Assembly: GCF_902779965.1 (NCBI RefSeq)
Contig: NZ_CACZDK010000015.1
Span: forward strand, 1-59,821
From: Fibrobacter succinogenes
GTDB taxonomy: Bacteria > Fibrobacterota > Fibrobacteria > Fibrobacterales > Fibrobacteraceae
DNA: 59,821 nucleotides
Direction of reading: 5' to 3'
Made by a program: the position numbers and the translations under genes. Positions 45,316-53,803 of the stretch are shown one piece after another. The notes beneath the pieces were generated by a model. The model made no database searches and was not told where the DNA came from. It saw only the letters and a list, made by a program, of their open reading frames with translations. The stretch's first letter is position 1, and the number at the start of each line of letters is the position of its first letter.

Positions 45316-46185
45316 TTATTCATCATCCTTGACGCAACGGACAAAAGCACTCTGATACTTCAACCATCTACCAATGTACACACTTTTGCTATAGTAATTC
45401 AATTCCATAGAATAAGCAAACTCTTCTGACGGAATGGGATACCTACGGTCATAAGCCGTAACCTCACAGGAATCCGAGCTCCAAAAAATAGCAGATTCCG
45501 TACTATTCAAGTTTTTTCTCAAATCAAGCACGGAATCAACATTCGAAGCCCCGCCCACAGCATCCATCAACGTTTCAAACTCTCTTACCGAAGGAAGATG
45601 CCAACCGGAAGGGCAAGAATTCAGAGCAGAAGACCAACCATAGAAACCGTCATCGCGTTCATAAGTGAGATTTTCAGCCATCCACCATTGACTTCCAATT
45701 TCTACGGTTTTATACGTTTTTCCGTCGCGATCATCCGTCAAAGATACATATGGGATCGATGAAGAAACAGATGAGCACACCTTCGTCGTTCTGTCATTAC
45801 CACCGCCGTCCTTACAGGTAGCCTTTGCCGCACTGTATGCCATTTCCACACCGGCATCAGATTCCATATTGTACATGAAATAAGTCTTGGAGTTAACAGA
45901 ACCATCCCCATTTTTGATGGTCAGAATCAGATCCCGGCCATCGGCCTTGTAAGTGTATTCAACATCTTTGCCAAACGCATCCTTGCGCACAAAGTGCCAG
46001 GTATTAATATTTTGCAAGACCATTGCATCGCAAGCAGGCAGAAGAACACAAGTCCGACCGGCCTCCACCGTTTCTTGCGACGGTGAAAAATCATCCACCT
46101 GCGAAGCAGAATTACCGTCATCACAAGCGATAAAAACCATTGTCGAGAAGATTGCGGATAAAACAAGCAAACGAGTATAATTCAT
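45316..46185 (-). CDS. FISUMP-domain lipoprotein
   Basis: A 289-residue lipoprotein with signal peptide ending VFIAC (lipobox) and a C-terminal Fibrobacter succinogenes major paralogous domain (TIGR02145). Signature segments are GKTYKTVEIGSQWWMAENL, YGWSSALNSCPSGWHLPSV and the C-terminal FVRCVKD. ATG 46185 has GGAG 8 nt upstream. A Ser-containing spacer (VCSSVSSSIPYVSLTDD) links to the domain. This domain is amplified in Fibrobacter and found in surface proteins; its binding partner is not known. Confidence 0.9.
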   Translation of the reverse strand: MNYTRLLVLSAIFSTMVFIACDDGNSASQVDDFSPSQETVEAGRTCVLLPACDAMVLQNINTWHFVRKDAFGKDVEYTYKADGRDLILTIKNGDGSVNSKTYFMYNMESDAGVEMAYSAAKATCKDGGGNDRTTKVCSSVSSSIPYVSLTDDRDGKTYKTVEIGSQWWMAENLTYERDDGFYGWSSALNSCPSGWHLPSVREFETLMDAVGGASNVDSVLDLRKNLNSTESAIFWSSDSCEVTAYDRRYPIPSEEFAYSMELNYYSKSVYIGRWLKYQSAFVRCVKDDE

Positions 46186-46260
46186 AAAGTCACTCCAACT
46201 CAAAACTTTTGTCAACAAATGTACAAAATAGCGAAGTGCCAGAAAAGTATTTCAAGATTT

Positions 46261-46281
46261 TTAGTCATTAGTCATTGGTTC
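46261..46281. repeat. Heptamer tandem repeat (TTAGTCA)
   Basis: TTAGTCA-TTAGTCA-TTGGTTC in a 7-bp frame, in the divergent gap between the FISUMP gene and the methyltransferase gene. Confidence 0.45.
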
Positions 46282-46480
46282 ATACAATCACCAACTACAA
46301 GACATTACTGTATCCTATTACAAACGTAGATACAGGAAATAATAGTTTCCCTCCCTTCGGTCGAGAATGACGAGATCAGACCAAAAACAACAAACCACAG
46401 TATACAGCCATTTAGCATAAAAATAGACTTTAAACTTTCCGGGAACTTTTTAAATTTGGAATTGAAAAGAAAGGGTTAAT

Positions 46481-47641
46481 ATGTTTTTTGAACAAGCCAT
46501 CGCTCACAACCTCCCGAATTACACGAAGGAATCCGATTCCGCTTACGGCGAGACTCTTGCCCCGCTCGACTACAAAGACGAGCTCAAGGTCAAGAACGCC
46601 GCTATCCGCGAATTCTGGGAAGTGAACCGCCTTGCCCGTGGCCCGCAGCCGATTGTGGCTAGCCCGATGCCACGCAATTACCGCACCACGTCCAAGCGCC
46701 AAGTCGAAATGAAGCCGGGCGATTTGCGTTTTAACGAATACGATAGCATCTTGGAGCCCGAAGAACACAACGCCATTTACCGTTTGCTGTTCGACAAGCT
46801 CATCACGCCGGCGTACAAGCCGCTCGCCTACGCGCTCAACTGGATTATCATCCGTGGCACGTACAAGTATCGCGTCGTGATTTTCAACGTGAAAAAGCTG
46901 GACGCAAGTATCGTCCGCAAGCTGAAGCAAATTGCTGAAGTTTTGCAGCAGAGCCCGTACCACGTGACGGCAGCACACACTTACGTCGATACCACGGAAT
47001 CGAACTACTATCTCGAAGCGAAGCGCCCGACGGACACGCTCAATTTCAAGCAGCTTTACGGTCCGCGTGAACTTTCGCTCGACCTCGGCCATTTTAGGCT
47101 CAAGTACCCGGTGACGGGATTCAGCCAGATCAACGAAAGCCAAATCCACAACCTCATCAAGTCCGCAAGCCGCCTTCTCGGTCTCGAAAAGGGCGACCAT
47201 TTCTTGGACCTTTATTGTGGTTACGGTTTGTTCAGCTTTGCGCTCGGCGAAGCCGCCAAATCCGTGCTCGGCGTAGAATGGGAAGGCCCGTCCATCGATT
47301 GTGCCAAGGCTTCCGCAAGATTCTTGAAGAAGAACTACAAGTTCATCGCAGGTAAGATCGACGAAACATTTGTGCAAATGCGACTCCCGCGGCCAATCCC
47401 AGGCGAACCGGAACGCATCCTTTTGGACCCGCCGCGCAAGGGAACCGAACCAGGTGTCATCCGCGCTCTCGCCATGCGCAAGCCAGTCCGTGTTTTGCAC
47501 ATTTTCTGCGGTACCGACGAAATTCCGGATGCACTTGCTGAATGGGAACGTTTTGGCTACCGCGTCAAGGAAGTGTTGCCACTCGACCTGTTCCCGGGTA
47601 CGCCTCACCTCGAAACGCTCGTGGCACTTGAGAGAAAGTGA
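46481..47641 (+). CDS. RNA uridine-5-methyltransferase-like protein (TrmA/RlmCD family)
   Basis: A 386-residue SAM-dependent methyltransferase. The SAM site is FLDLYCGYGLFSFAL near residue 245; the family motif ILLDPPRKGTEPGV is near 310; the catalytic-Cys region is VLHIFCGTDEIPDAL (normally SCNP). The altered context around the Cys and the lack of an N-terminal iron-sulphur motif and TRAM domain set it apart from RlmD, so the modified base is uncertain. AAAGGG lies 6 nt before ATG 46481. An N-terminal substrate-binding portion of about 200 residues is present. Confidence 0.75.
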   Translation: MFFEQAIAHNLPNYTKESDSAYGETLAPLDYKDELKVKNAAIREFWEVNRLARGPQPIVASPMPRNYRTTSKRQVEMKPGDLRFNEYDSILEPEEHNAIYRLLFDKLITPAYKPLAYALNWIIIRGTYKYRVVIFNVKKLDASIVRKLKQIAEVLQQSPYHVTAAHTYVDTTESNYYLEAKRPTDTLNFKQLYGPRELSLDLGHFRLKYPVTGFSQINESQIHNLIKSASRLLGLEKGDHFLDLYCGYGLFSFALGEAAKSVLGVEWEGPSIDCAKASARFLKKNYKFIAGKIDETFVQMRLPRPIPGEPERILLDPPRKGTEPGVIRALAMRKPVRVLHIFCGTDEIPDALAEWERFGYRVKEVLPLDLFPGTPHLETLVALERK

Positions 47642-47714
47642 CACTCTGTGTCATCCTCGAAGCGAAGCGTAGGGGATCCATAATTTCTCGATAGTCACTT
47701 GTCAAAGAATCTAG

Positions 47715-47849
47715 TTAATCAAGCGTTTTCAAGAAGGCGTCAAGCCTTGCAGTGAACTGAGCCGCCCCAAGATAGCTCAAGTGATTGGGATTATAGGCCA
47801 TCGCGTCGGTATAGTCGTGATGGCCATCTTTGTATTCATCGATTTCCAT
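47715..47849 (-). pseudogene. Remnant of an SGNH/GDSL-type hydrolase C-terminus
   Basis: A 44-codon minus-strand frame reads like a domain end: DGHHDYTDAMAYNPNHLSYLGAAQF followed by TARLDAFLKTLD. The D-x-x-x-N-H-L-S...GA pattern is the C-terminal catalytic His block of SGNH hydrolases. Upstream the frame is closed by a TGA within about 6 codons, and no other part of such an enzyme is nearby. The fragment lies in the gap between the methyltransferase and MFS genes. Reading it as the leftover of a deleted gene is inference. Confidence 0.4.
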
Positions 47850-47925
47850 TGGAATAATTACGCCTCAAAAACGCTTCCATAATTATCCACGAAAGATTCT
47901 ATCTTTTAAGGGGGGTATATTAAAT

Positions 47926-49110
47926 ATGGCAACATCAAACGAAAAACCGGCACTTTGGACAAGAAATTTTACGACATGCGCCGCAGCAAATTTCTTGCTT
48001 TTCTTTAGTTTTTACCAATTATTACCGATTCTCCCGCTGTACATCATCGAAAAGTTCCAAACCGACAACGCCACCGCGGGCATCATCATTTCGCTTTACA
48101 CGATTGGCGCACTCGCTTGCAGGCCTTTCGCCGGATTTCTCGTGGATACATTCAGCCGTAAGCCGTTATACTTTTGGACATTTTTTGCATTCACGTTGTG
48201 CTTTCTCGGCTACAAGACTGTAGGACTTTTACCCATTCTCGCTGTAGTACGTTTTGCACACGGGCTTTTCTTTGGTATTTCTACAACAGCAAGCAATACC
48301 GTTGCCATTGACGCACTGCCCGCTAGTCGCCGAGGCGAAGGCATCGGGTACTTCGGGATTAGCGTGAATTTAGCCTTCGCCACCGGTCCCATGACCGGCA
48401 TGTTTCTTTACGAAGCATTCGGCGACGGAATCGTTTTCGCAATTTCTACCGCTCTTTGCATTATCGGGCTTGTGCTTGTGCAAACACTCAAAGTGAAGCC
48501 CCGCGAAAAAAAACAATGCGCACCGCTTTCGCTTGACCGATTTTTCCTTACCCGCGCGGTTCCGCAATTTGCAAACTTCATTTTCGTTGGATTCGCCTAC
48601 GGGCCCGTCACAAACTACATCGCCATTTACGCAAACGAGCTAGGCATCAGCGGCACAGGATGGTTTTATGCGCTTATTGCTACAGGGCTCATCATGAACC
48701 GCATCATGACCGGACGACTCATCGATCGCGGCTATTTGATCCACCTTGTCGGCATAGGCATGACGCTGAACGTTATCGCCTACTTCATCCTTGCCTTTAG
48801 CCACGGTCCCATAACATTTTTCTTGTCCGCATTCCTTATCGGTACAAGCCTCGGGCTCATCTTCCCTGGTTATCAGACCATGTGCGTAAATCTCGCCCGC
48901 CACGACCAACGCGGTACCGCAAACAGCACGTACCTTAGCGGCTGGGACATCGGCATTGGAGCCGGAATTCTCGTGGGAGGCGCCATGGCAAACCACTTCG
49001 GCATGCACCAGCAAGTGTTTTTCACCTGCGGCATCGCTCTCGTCATTGCCGACATCATGTACCTCGCGTACACGGCAAAGCACTACTTAAAGAATAAACT
49101 TGAGGGGTGA
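47926..49110 (+). CDS. MFS transporter
   Basis: A 394-residue major facilitator with 12 predicted membrane helices. The loop motif after helix 2 is RPFAGFLVDTFSRKPLY (motif A variant), and a related GRLIDRGYLI follows helix 8. The A-S-R-R-G-E-G-I-G-Y segment after helix 4 is common in drug and sugar/arabinose efflux members. ATG 47926 is chosen because AAGGGGGG lies 8 nt upstream; an ORF from 47830 adds 32 residues with no membrane character. The substrate cannot be told. Confidence 0.85.
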   Translation: MATSNEKPALWTRNFTTCAAANFLLFFSFYQLLPILPLYIIEKFQTDNATAGIIISLYTIGALACRPFAGFLVDTFSRKPLYFWTFFAFTLCFLGYKTVGLLPILAVVRFAHGLFFGISTTASNTVAIDALPASRRGEGIGYFGISVNLAFATGPMTGMFLYEAFGDGIVFAISTALCIIGLVLVQTLKVKPREKKQCAPLSLDRFFLTRAVPQFANFIFVGFAYGPVTNYIAIYANELGISGTGWFYALIATGLIMNRIMTGRLIDRGYLIHLVGIGMTLNVIAYFILAFSHGPITFFLSAFLIGTSLGLIFPGYQTMCVNLARHDQRGTANSTYLSGWDIGIGAGILVGGAMANHFGMHQQVFFTCGIALVIADIMYLAYTAKHYLKNKLEG

Positions 49111-49113
49111 TTT

Positions 49114-49134
49114 TTAGAACTTAGAACTTAGTTA
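49114..49134. repeat. Heptamer tandem repeat (TTAGAAC)
   Basis: TTAGAAC-TTAGAAC-TTAGTTA in a 7-bp frame just after the MFS stop. A downstream CTAAGTTCTAA (49147-49157) can pair with it as a hairpin. Confidence 0.55.
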
Positions 49135-49197
49135 TTTGCAGTCATTCTAAGTTCTAAGAGCGTAGCGAGCTAAACTCTGCCAACTGCACCGAAGGTG

Positions 49198-50331
49198 CTA
49201 CGCCAGGCGTTTGTCTTCGTACATCTTTTTATCGGCGTTGACCATGCTTTCCTTAAAGCTATCGGGGCGCCCATCCCATCGGGCAAAACCCATGCTAGCC
49301 TCAATCGTGTACGAACGGGAACCATTCTCTTTTTCCACTTCTTCTTGCAGACAATCCTTAATCTTTTTCACAACTTCATCCGGAACATCCGTTTGAGCGA
49401 TCATCAAAAATTCATCGCCACCATAGCGGCAAAGGAACATCGAATAACTCAACTGTTCGCATGCTTTCTTTAACGCCTGCGAAACAAGAACTAGCGCACG
49501 GTCGCCTTCGGCATGGCCATAAGTATCGTTAATCTGCTTAAAGTGGTCCACATCCACCATAATCACAAAGGAATCTTTTTCCTCGCGCTGCTGGAGCAAA
49601 AAATCATGCAAGCGATTGCGGTTGTTGAGCATTGTCAACGAGTCCGTCGATATCAACTGGTTCTGCAAATGCAGGTAGACAAACAAAATAATGAATGTAC
49701 ACCAGAAGCAGAACAACGGCGTAGTCAAGGCAAAGAACACTTGCGCGCCACCAGCAATCAAAACGCCCGGCGTGTAAGAAGCCACAATCAAATAAGTCCG
49801 AAAATTTGGCTGATTCTGCACCTCTCGTGCACGGATAACTCCGCGAATAGTCGCCGTTATCCAATAAAGCATCGGCATAATGGCCAAAAGCATATAATAA
49901 AGGTCACATGGTTCCAGTTTATCATTCAACCAAAAATCTGGAGCCACAATAAACGAGACAAGCAAAATAAGAGCCTGTGCAATAATTGGGATTAGCAATT
50001 TTACTTGGAGGTGTTCAATTTGTTTGCGAGTCATATCCGGCCGCGTACTGATTTCGGCAAACAAGAAACAACTATACGCAACCACCGGCAATATAACGAC
50101 ATTACTGTAATTTACCAACAAAACACTAAACGTATTTTTCGGCAAAACACCATCGTTCACAAACGCCCACATGGAATCGCTAATAAAATAGATAATATGC
50201 CAAAGTATCAATTTTTGGAAAAGAGGGTATTTCAGTAACGGAGTCGGGAGTTTTTTGATGCTATAAAACAAGAGCATCAATACACTGACGCACCCAAAAT
50301 TGACTTCCGTATAAAAACCAAAAATACTCAT
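49198..50331 (-). CDS. Membrane-bound diguanylate cyclase (GGDEF)
   Basis: A 377-residue protein. The first 210 residues hold about seven predicted membrane helices, a sensor unit. The GGDEF domain follows, with DVDHFKQINDTYGHAEGDRA and an intact YGGDEF near residue 302, so c-di-GMP synthesis is likely. No RxxD inhibitory site is visible five residues before it. ATG 50331 is chosen; a TTG at 50358 would add nine residues. It ends near MYEDKRLA, the normal domain end. Expected to affect adhesion, relevant to the pilins and polysaccharide genes in the window. Confidence 0.88.
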   Translation of the reverse strand: MSIFGFYTEVNFGCVSVLMLLFYSIKKLPTPLLKYPLFQKLILWHIIYFISDSMWAFVNDGVLPKNTFSVLLVNYSNVVILPVVAYSCFLFAEISTRPDMTRKQIEHLQVKLLIPIIAQALILLVSFIVAPDFWLNDKLEPCDLYYMLLAIMPMLYWITATIRGVIRAREVQNQPNFRTYLIVASYTPGVLIAGGAQVFFALTTPLFCFWCTFIILFVYLHLQNQLISTDSLTMLNNRNRLHDFLLQQREEKDSFVIMVDVDHFKQINDTYGHAEGDRALVLVSQALKKACEQLSYSMFLCRYGGDEFLMIAQTDVPDEVVKKIKDCLQEEVEKENGSRSYTIEASMGFARWDGRPDSFKESMVNADKKMYEDKRLA

Positions 50332-50518
50332 AACTAGTAAAATACTCTTTTTCCTCAAAAGTGTTCAAAAATTCGCTATTTATTCTACAATAATAAGAAT
50401 TTGGTCACAACTCCGCACCGCACGTCCTAAACGTTGCATATACAATCAAAACAAATCAAAATTTAATTTAAAACACCAAAATTTTTCTATTTTACATAAT
50501 TTTTGTTGCATAAAGATA

Positions 50519-50547
50519 TTGCTTTTTCGCAAAATTCAGCTTATATT
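50519..50547 (+). promoter_or_regulatory. Sigma-70-type promoter giving leaderless TIGR02147 mRNA (copy 3)
   Basis: TTGCTT (50519-50524), 17-base spacer, TATATT (50542-50547), then 8 bases to ATG 50556. The -10 box, spacer and start distance repeat those of copies 1 and 2. Confidence 0.7.
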
Positions 50548-50555
50548 TAGTTAAA

Positions 50556-51386
50556 ATGAAAGCTATTATTGAATACTCCGACTTTCGCAAATACATGCGC
50601 GATTTCTACGAAGAACGCAAACTTCGCCATGTTTTTTCGTGGAGAGAATTTTCCAAAGCCGCCGGTTTTACATCGTCATCATACATGAAAGTCGTCTGCG
50701 ACGGGAAAAGCAAATTGAGTCGAATCGGCGTCGAACGCACCGGTCAAGCCATGGGACTTGTCGGTTTCGAAATGGACTACTTCAGGGCAATGGTCAACTT
50801 CGGGCAAGAAACCGATGAAGCCAAAAAGAAAGCCGCCTACGAAGAAATGCTTTCCATTGCAAAGATTCACAAAGTCAGAGTCATCGAAGGTGAACTTTTC
50901 AAGTTCTACGAAACTTGGAAAAATCCTGTTTTGAGGGAGCTAGCCCCGTTAATGCCGGGAGCAACTCCAGGCGAAATCGCCAAAAAATGCTACATGGACA
51001 TTTCCGCCAACGATGTCAAAGAAGCCCTCGATTTCTTGACAAAAGCGGGATTCATCAAAAAGACCAGCGAGAACACGTTCGTTCAAACGGAAACTTCCAT
51101 CAAGGGGTCACCCGAAGCGACCAAGCTAGCCATCCGCGATATGCACCGCGAAATGGCGAAAATTGCAGCAAGCTCGCTCGACCTCGCCAAAACAGAAAGG
51201 AACTTCAGCGGAGTCACCATGGGCATTTCCAAGGACTCTTATGAACAGATCGTAAAGGAACTTGACGAATGCCGCCGAAAAATCATAAGCATTGCTGCCG
51301 GGGACAAAAACATCGACCAAGTTTATAGATTAAATTTACAGTTATTCCCTCTCACGCGGAAAGTCAAGGAGAATGGCAATGATTAA
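50556..51386 (+). CDS. TIGR02147-family predicted regulator, copy 3
   Basis: A 276-residue member with the same opening (MKAIIEYSDFRKYMRDFYEE), helix-turn-helix-like FSWREFSKAAGFTSSSYMKV, signature VLRELAPLMPGATPGEIAKKC and NFSGVTMGISKDSYEQIVKEL. No Shine-Dalgarno precedes the ATG, in keeping with a leaderless transcript. Its last codons contain the ribosome site (AAGGAG) of the next gene, whose ATG overlaps it by 8 bases. It stands apart from the other two copies by 12 kb on the opposite strand, with an unrelated lipoprotein domain behind it. Confidence 0.85.
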   Translation: MKAIIEYSDFRKYMRDFYEERKLRHVFSWREFSKAAGFTSSSYMKVVCDGKSKLSRIGVERTGQAMGLVGFEMDYFRAMVNFGQETDEAKKKAAYEEMLSIAKIHKVRVIEGELFKFYETWKNPVLRELAPLMPGATPGEIAKKCYMDISANDVKEALDFLTKAGFIKKTSENTFVQTETSIKGSPEATKLAIRDMHREMAKIAASSLDLAKTERNFSGVTMGISKDSYEQIVKELDECRRKIISIAAGDKNIDQVYRLNLQLFPLTRKVKENGND

Positions 51387-52305
51387 TCTATTCAAAAAAA
51401 TTTCGACCATAGGTACAACCGCTATCGCGGTATTTTGCTCATTTGCCTGCTCCGACAAAGTTGCCGGAACCGCCGAAGAACCAAACCAGTTCGCCTACGG
51501 GAATTCCTCTTCGTCCGAAGAAATCGATGCACCAAACGACAACCCATCACCCTCAAGTAGTTCAGGATTCCCAGTTCCAATCACCCAAAGTTCCTCATCA
51601 ACAAAAGAAGGCAATGGAACATTAGATCCTATTCCAATAACATTCTCCTCAAGTAGCGCCTTGGACTCAGCAAATGGAAGAGGTGGATTAGGGCATGATG
51701 GTCAAACCGGCACATGCACCTCTGCCGATGGACAAACCAATCTTTGCAATGAAACCGAAACATCAAAGCGTTCTCTCGAAGACTATCTCAAAATGTACGG
51801 CGTAACGGAGGCTGTATTCGACACAAGCGTACTTGCATACAACAAGACTTTTATTTCTAGTCGAGATACCGCCGAAAACGCCAATATCGCAGAACTCAGA
51901 ACTCTCGGGCTACACAAAATCACTAACGAAAACGCCGTTGGCCTAACCCATCTTTTCTACGAAACGACCTGGTTCATGGGCGGAAAAGTTTACGGAAAAG
52001 ACGGTTCAGTTTCATTCCAAACTGACGGTTGTCCGCTTTACATATTGAACATCGTCGATACATCGCCTGCTATACACGTGCTCACCAGCATTACAAAAGA
52101 CACGATTACCATCGCGGACTTTTACGACAACTGCGATTACGAGCGTCGTCCATTTGACATGCATGTAGGATACCTGTTCGAATACTGCGGCGAGCTTTCC
52201 GAAAGCCCCAACATTGAAAGGACATTCACGCTCAAAGAATCCATGAAATGCGGTTCAGTCGAGTACGATGAATTCATCAATAAAAAGCCGACAATCCGGC
52301 AATGA
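51379..52305 (+). CDS. Ser-rich lipoprotein coupled to TIGR02147 copy 3
   Basis: A 308-residue lipoprotein. The signal peptide ends AVFCSFAC (lipobox), followed by SDKVAGTAEEPNQFAYG, the same tag position as EPN in the 34885-37976 lipoproteins. A Ser/Pro-rich linker of about 75 residues follows, then a 190-residue domain with several cysteines (CTSADGQTNLC, DGCPLYI, CDYERRP, EYCGE) that does not resemble the other cluster domain. ATG 51379 is preferred over 51373 because AAGGAG is then 7 nt upstream. Its stop abuts the stop of the convergent gene in TGATCA. Function unknown; envelope-anchored. Confidence 0.75.
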   Translation: MINLFKKISTIGTTAIAVFCSFACSDKVAGTAEEPNQFAYGNSSSSEEIDAPNDNPSPSSSSGFPVPITQSSSSTKEGNGTLDPIPITFSSSSALDSANGRGGLGHDGQTGTCTSADGQTNLCNETETSKRSLEDYLKMYGVTEAVFDTSVLAYNKTFISSRDTAENANIAELRTLGLHKITNENAVGLTHLFYETTWFMGGKVYGKDGSVSFQTDGCPLYILNIVDTSPAIHVLTSITKDTITIADFYDNCDYERRPFDMHVGYLFEYCGELSESPNIERTFTLKESMKCGSVEYDEFINKKPTIRQ

Positions 52306-53526
52306 TCAGTCGCTAAAGTAACCGCGGAGATTGTAAATCAAGTTAACCGAAATTCGGCCTGCTTCGGAAAAGGACTCGTTCAAAGTCCAGTCGTAGCGCA
52401 ACATCAAGGATAGCCAATGAGCCTTGGAATCAGATGCAACTAAGTTGTATCCGATATCACCACCCATATACCAACCTTCATACGTCCTATCATGGCCCCA
52501 GCCCCAGACAACATCCACAAAGACACCCTTTTTCTGCGAGAATCTGTGTATAGATTCAAACGACCACCGAGACTGCGTTTTGCCCATCGTCCCCGCATAA
52601 TCTAGGCCCACAAGCCAAGAGTGATAATCAGAAAAGCCCCACACAAGATCGAAGCGGAAATTCGGATACCACTTGTCGTAAAGATCCTTGCTGCCTGCAG
52701 CTACTTCCAATCCACCATAATCCGAAAGATAACACAAAATATCAAATGTAAGACCGATAAAAAAGCCAGCGACAGAGTTCGCTTCTCTTGTTGCACGGCA
52801 CCTCGCTTCGTGGGTATCGGCGTAATTCACCACTTCGGTATTTGAATCTATGGGCTCCACACCCATTTCCATAACCTTGCTCGTCACCATATAAACCATG
52901 GATCGCAAATTTTCGTCAGACGAGAACTTTTTATGAGCCGCCTTGATAACCTTGGAGCCCTCCATGCGAATCATCCCCAGCCAATAAGCATCTTTCAACT
53001 TCACTAGGAACATTTTAAGATTCACCTTACCGTAATCATCGGAAAGTCTATATCCAAGTTGTTCAATTGCTAATTCCGCTCTTTGGGAGGCAATACTTGC
53101 GACATGGTCATCTATATCGACAAACACGGGATTCAAAAAAATTACTTCGGACGGATTTTCGCTTTTATAAATTTTGGAGGCGTATCCAAAAGATTTCGTA
53201 AGCATCGTTTCCACAGCATCGTCGACATCATCCACTTCCGCCACTGTAACAGAATCAGTTTCGATTTGACCATCCGGCAAAAACTTTTTCATCCGAATAA
53301 AATGCATTACAGGCCCAGATGACGAAAAAGAAACACCTACATTTTGAATATCCAAACGAGGAACATACCCCAATTCCGCCAAATAGACCGAAGCCATCGC
53401 CTTGAGCTTTTTCGCCGAAAGGTCGCGCAGACCGCGGCTATCGCCTTCAATCACCTGAACTTCCGTCGCACATGCATACGCGACGAAGAGTATAAGCAAA
53501 GTAAAAATACGAGAAAAAAAAGACAT
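52306..53526 (-). CDS. Exported protein of unknown function
   Basis: A 406-residue protein with a signal peptide (SRIFTLLILFVAYACA). The first half has GLRDLSAKKLKAMASVYLAE and repeated alpha/beta segments; the last 130 residues alternate like barrel strands (FRFDLVWGFSDYHSWLVGLDY, WLSLMLRYDWTLNESF) and end NLIYNLRGYF-SD. This suggests a periplasmic domain joined to an outer-membrane part, but I recognise no family. The start at ATG 53526 is chosen since the ORF upstream (to 53730) runs through the repeat array. No Shine-Dalgarno is clear. Confidence 0.6.
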   Translation of the reverse strand: MSFFSRIFTLLILFVAYACATEVQVIEGDSRGLRDLSAKKLKAMASVYLAELGYVPRLDIQNVGVSFSSSGPVMHFIRMKKFLPDGQIETDSVTVAEVDDVDDAVETMLTKSFGYASKIYKSENPSEVIFLNPVFVDIDDHVASIASQRAELAIEQLGYRLSDDYGKVNLKMFLVKLKDAYWLGMIRMEGSKVIKAAHKKFSSDENLRSMVYMVTSKVMEMGVEPIDSNTEVVNYADTHEARCRATREANSVAGFFIGLTFDILCYLSDYGGLEVAAGSKDLYDKWYPNFRFDLVWGFSDYHSWLVGLDYAGTMGKTQSRWSFESIHRFSQKKGVFVDVVWGWGHDRTYEGWYMGGDIGYNLVASDSKAHWLSLMLRYDWTLNESFSEAGRISVNLIYNLRGYFSD

Positions 53527-53559
53527 GGGGCAAATGTAGAAAAAGAGATTGGAGAAGAC

Positions 53560-53579
53560 GCTCACTTCGTTTCGCTTGC
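53560..53579. repeat. 20-bp direct repeat, left copy
   Basis: GCTCACTTCGTTTCGCTTGC occurs here and again, unchanged, at 53810-53829. The two copies frame the tandem hairpin array. Confidence 0.8.
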
Positions 53580-53590
53580 TCATCATCTTC

Positions 53591-53797
53591 CCTCTCTCAA
53601 TACAAAAGAAGCTTTCTCTCTCAATACGAGAGAGACTTTTTCCTCTCTCAAGGAGAGAGACTTTCCCTCTCTCAATACGAGAGAGAGTTTTTTCCTCTCT
53701 CAAGGAGAGAGAGTTTTTTCCCTCTCTCAATACGAGAGAGAGTTTTTTCCTCTCTCAAGGAGAGAGAGTTTTTTCCCTCTCTCAATACGAGAGAGGG
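53591..53797. repeat. Tandem array of 55-bp units, each with two hairpins
   Basis: Alternating hairpins CTCTCTC-AATAC-GAGAGAG (type A) and CCTCTCTCAAGGAGAGAGAG (type B) are separated by T-rich spacers. Type A is at 53616, 53665, 53720 and 53775, type B at 53642, 53694 and 53749. The last three A copies are exactly 55 bp apart. A degenerate A half-site begins at 53591. All frames across it stay open, but the translations are simple repeats and not likely proteins. There are no unique spacers, so it is not a CRISPR array. Confidence 0.85.
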
Positions 53798-53803
53798 ATT
53801 AGA

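Noticed and set aside
46430-47644. 404-codon minus-strand ORF over the RNA methyltransferase gene
   Set aside because: The plus-strand protein has conserved SAM and DPPRKGT motifs; the mirror frame has none.
48373-49083. Minus-strand ORFs over the MFS gene
   Set aside because: Shadow frames; the plus-strand product has clear membrane helices and MFS motifs.
53591-53797. CRISPR array
   Set aside because: Units are contiguous hairpins with exact 55-bp period and no unique spacers; no cas genes are present.
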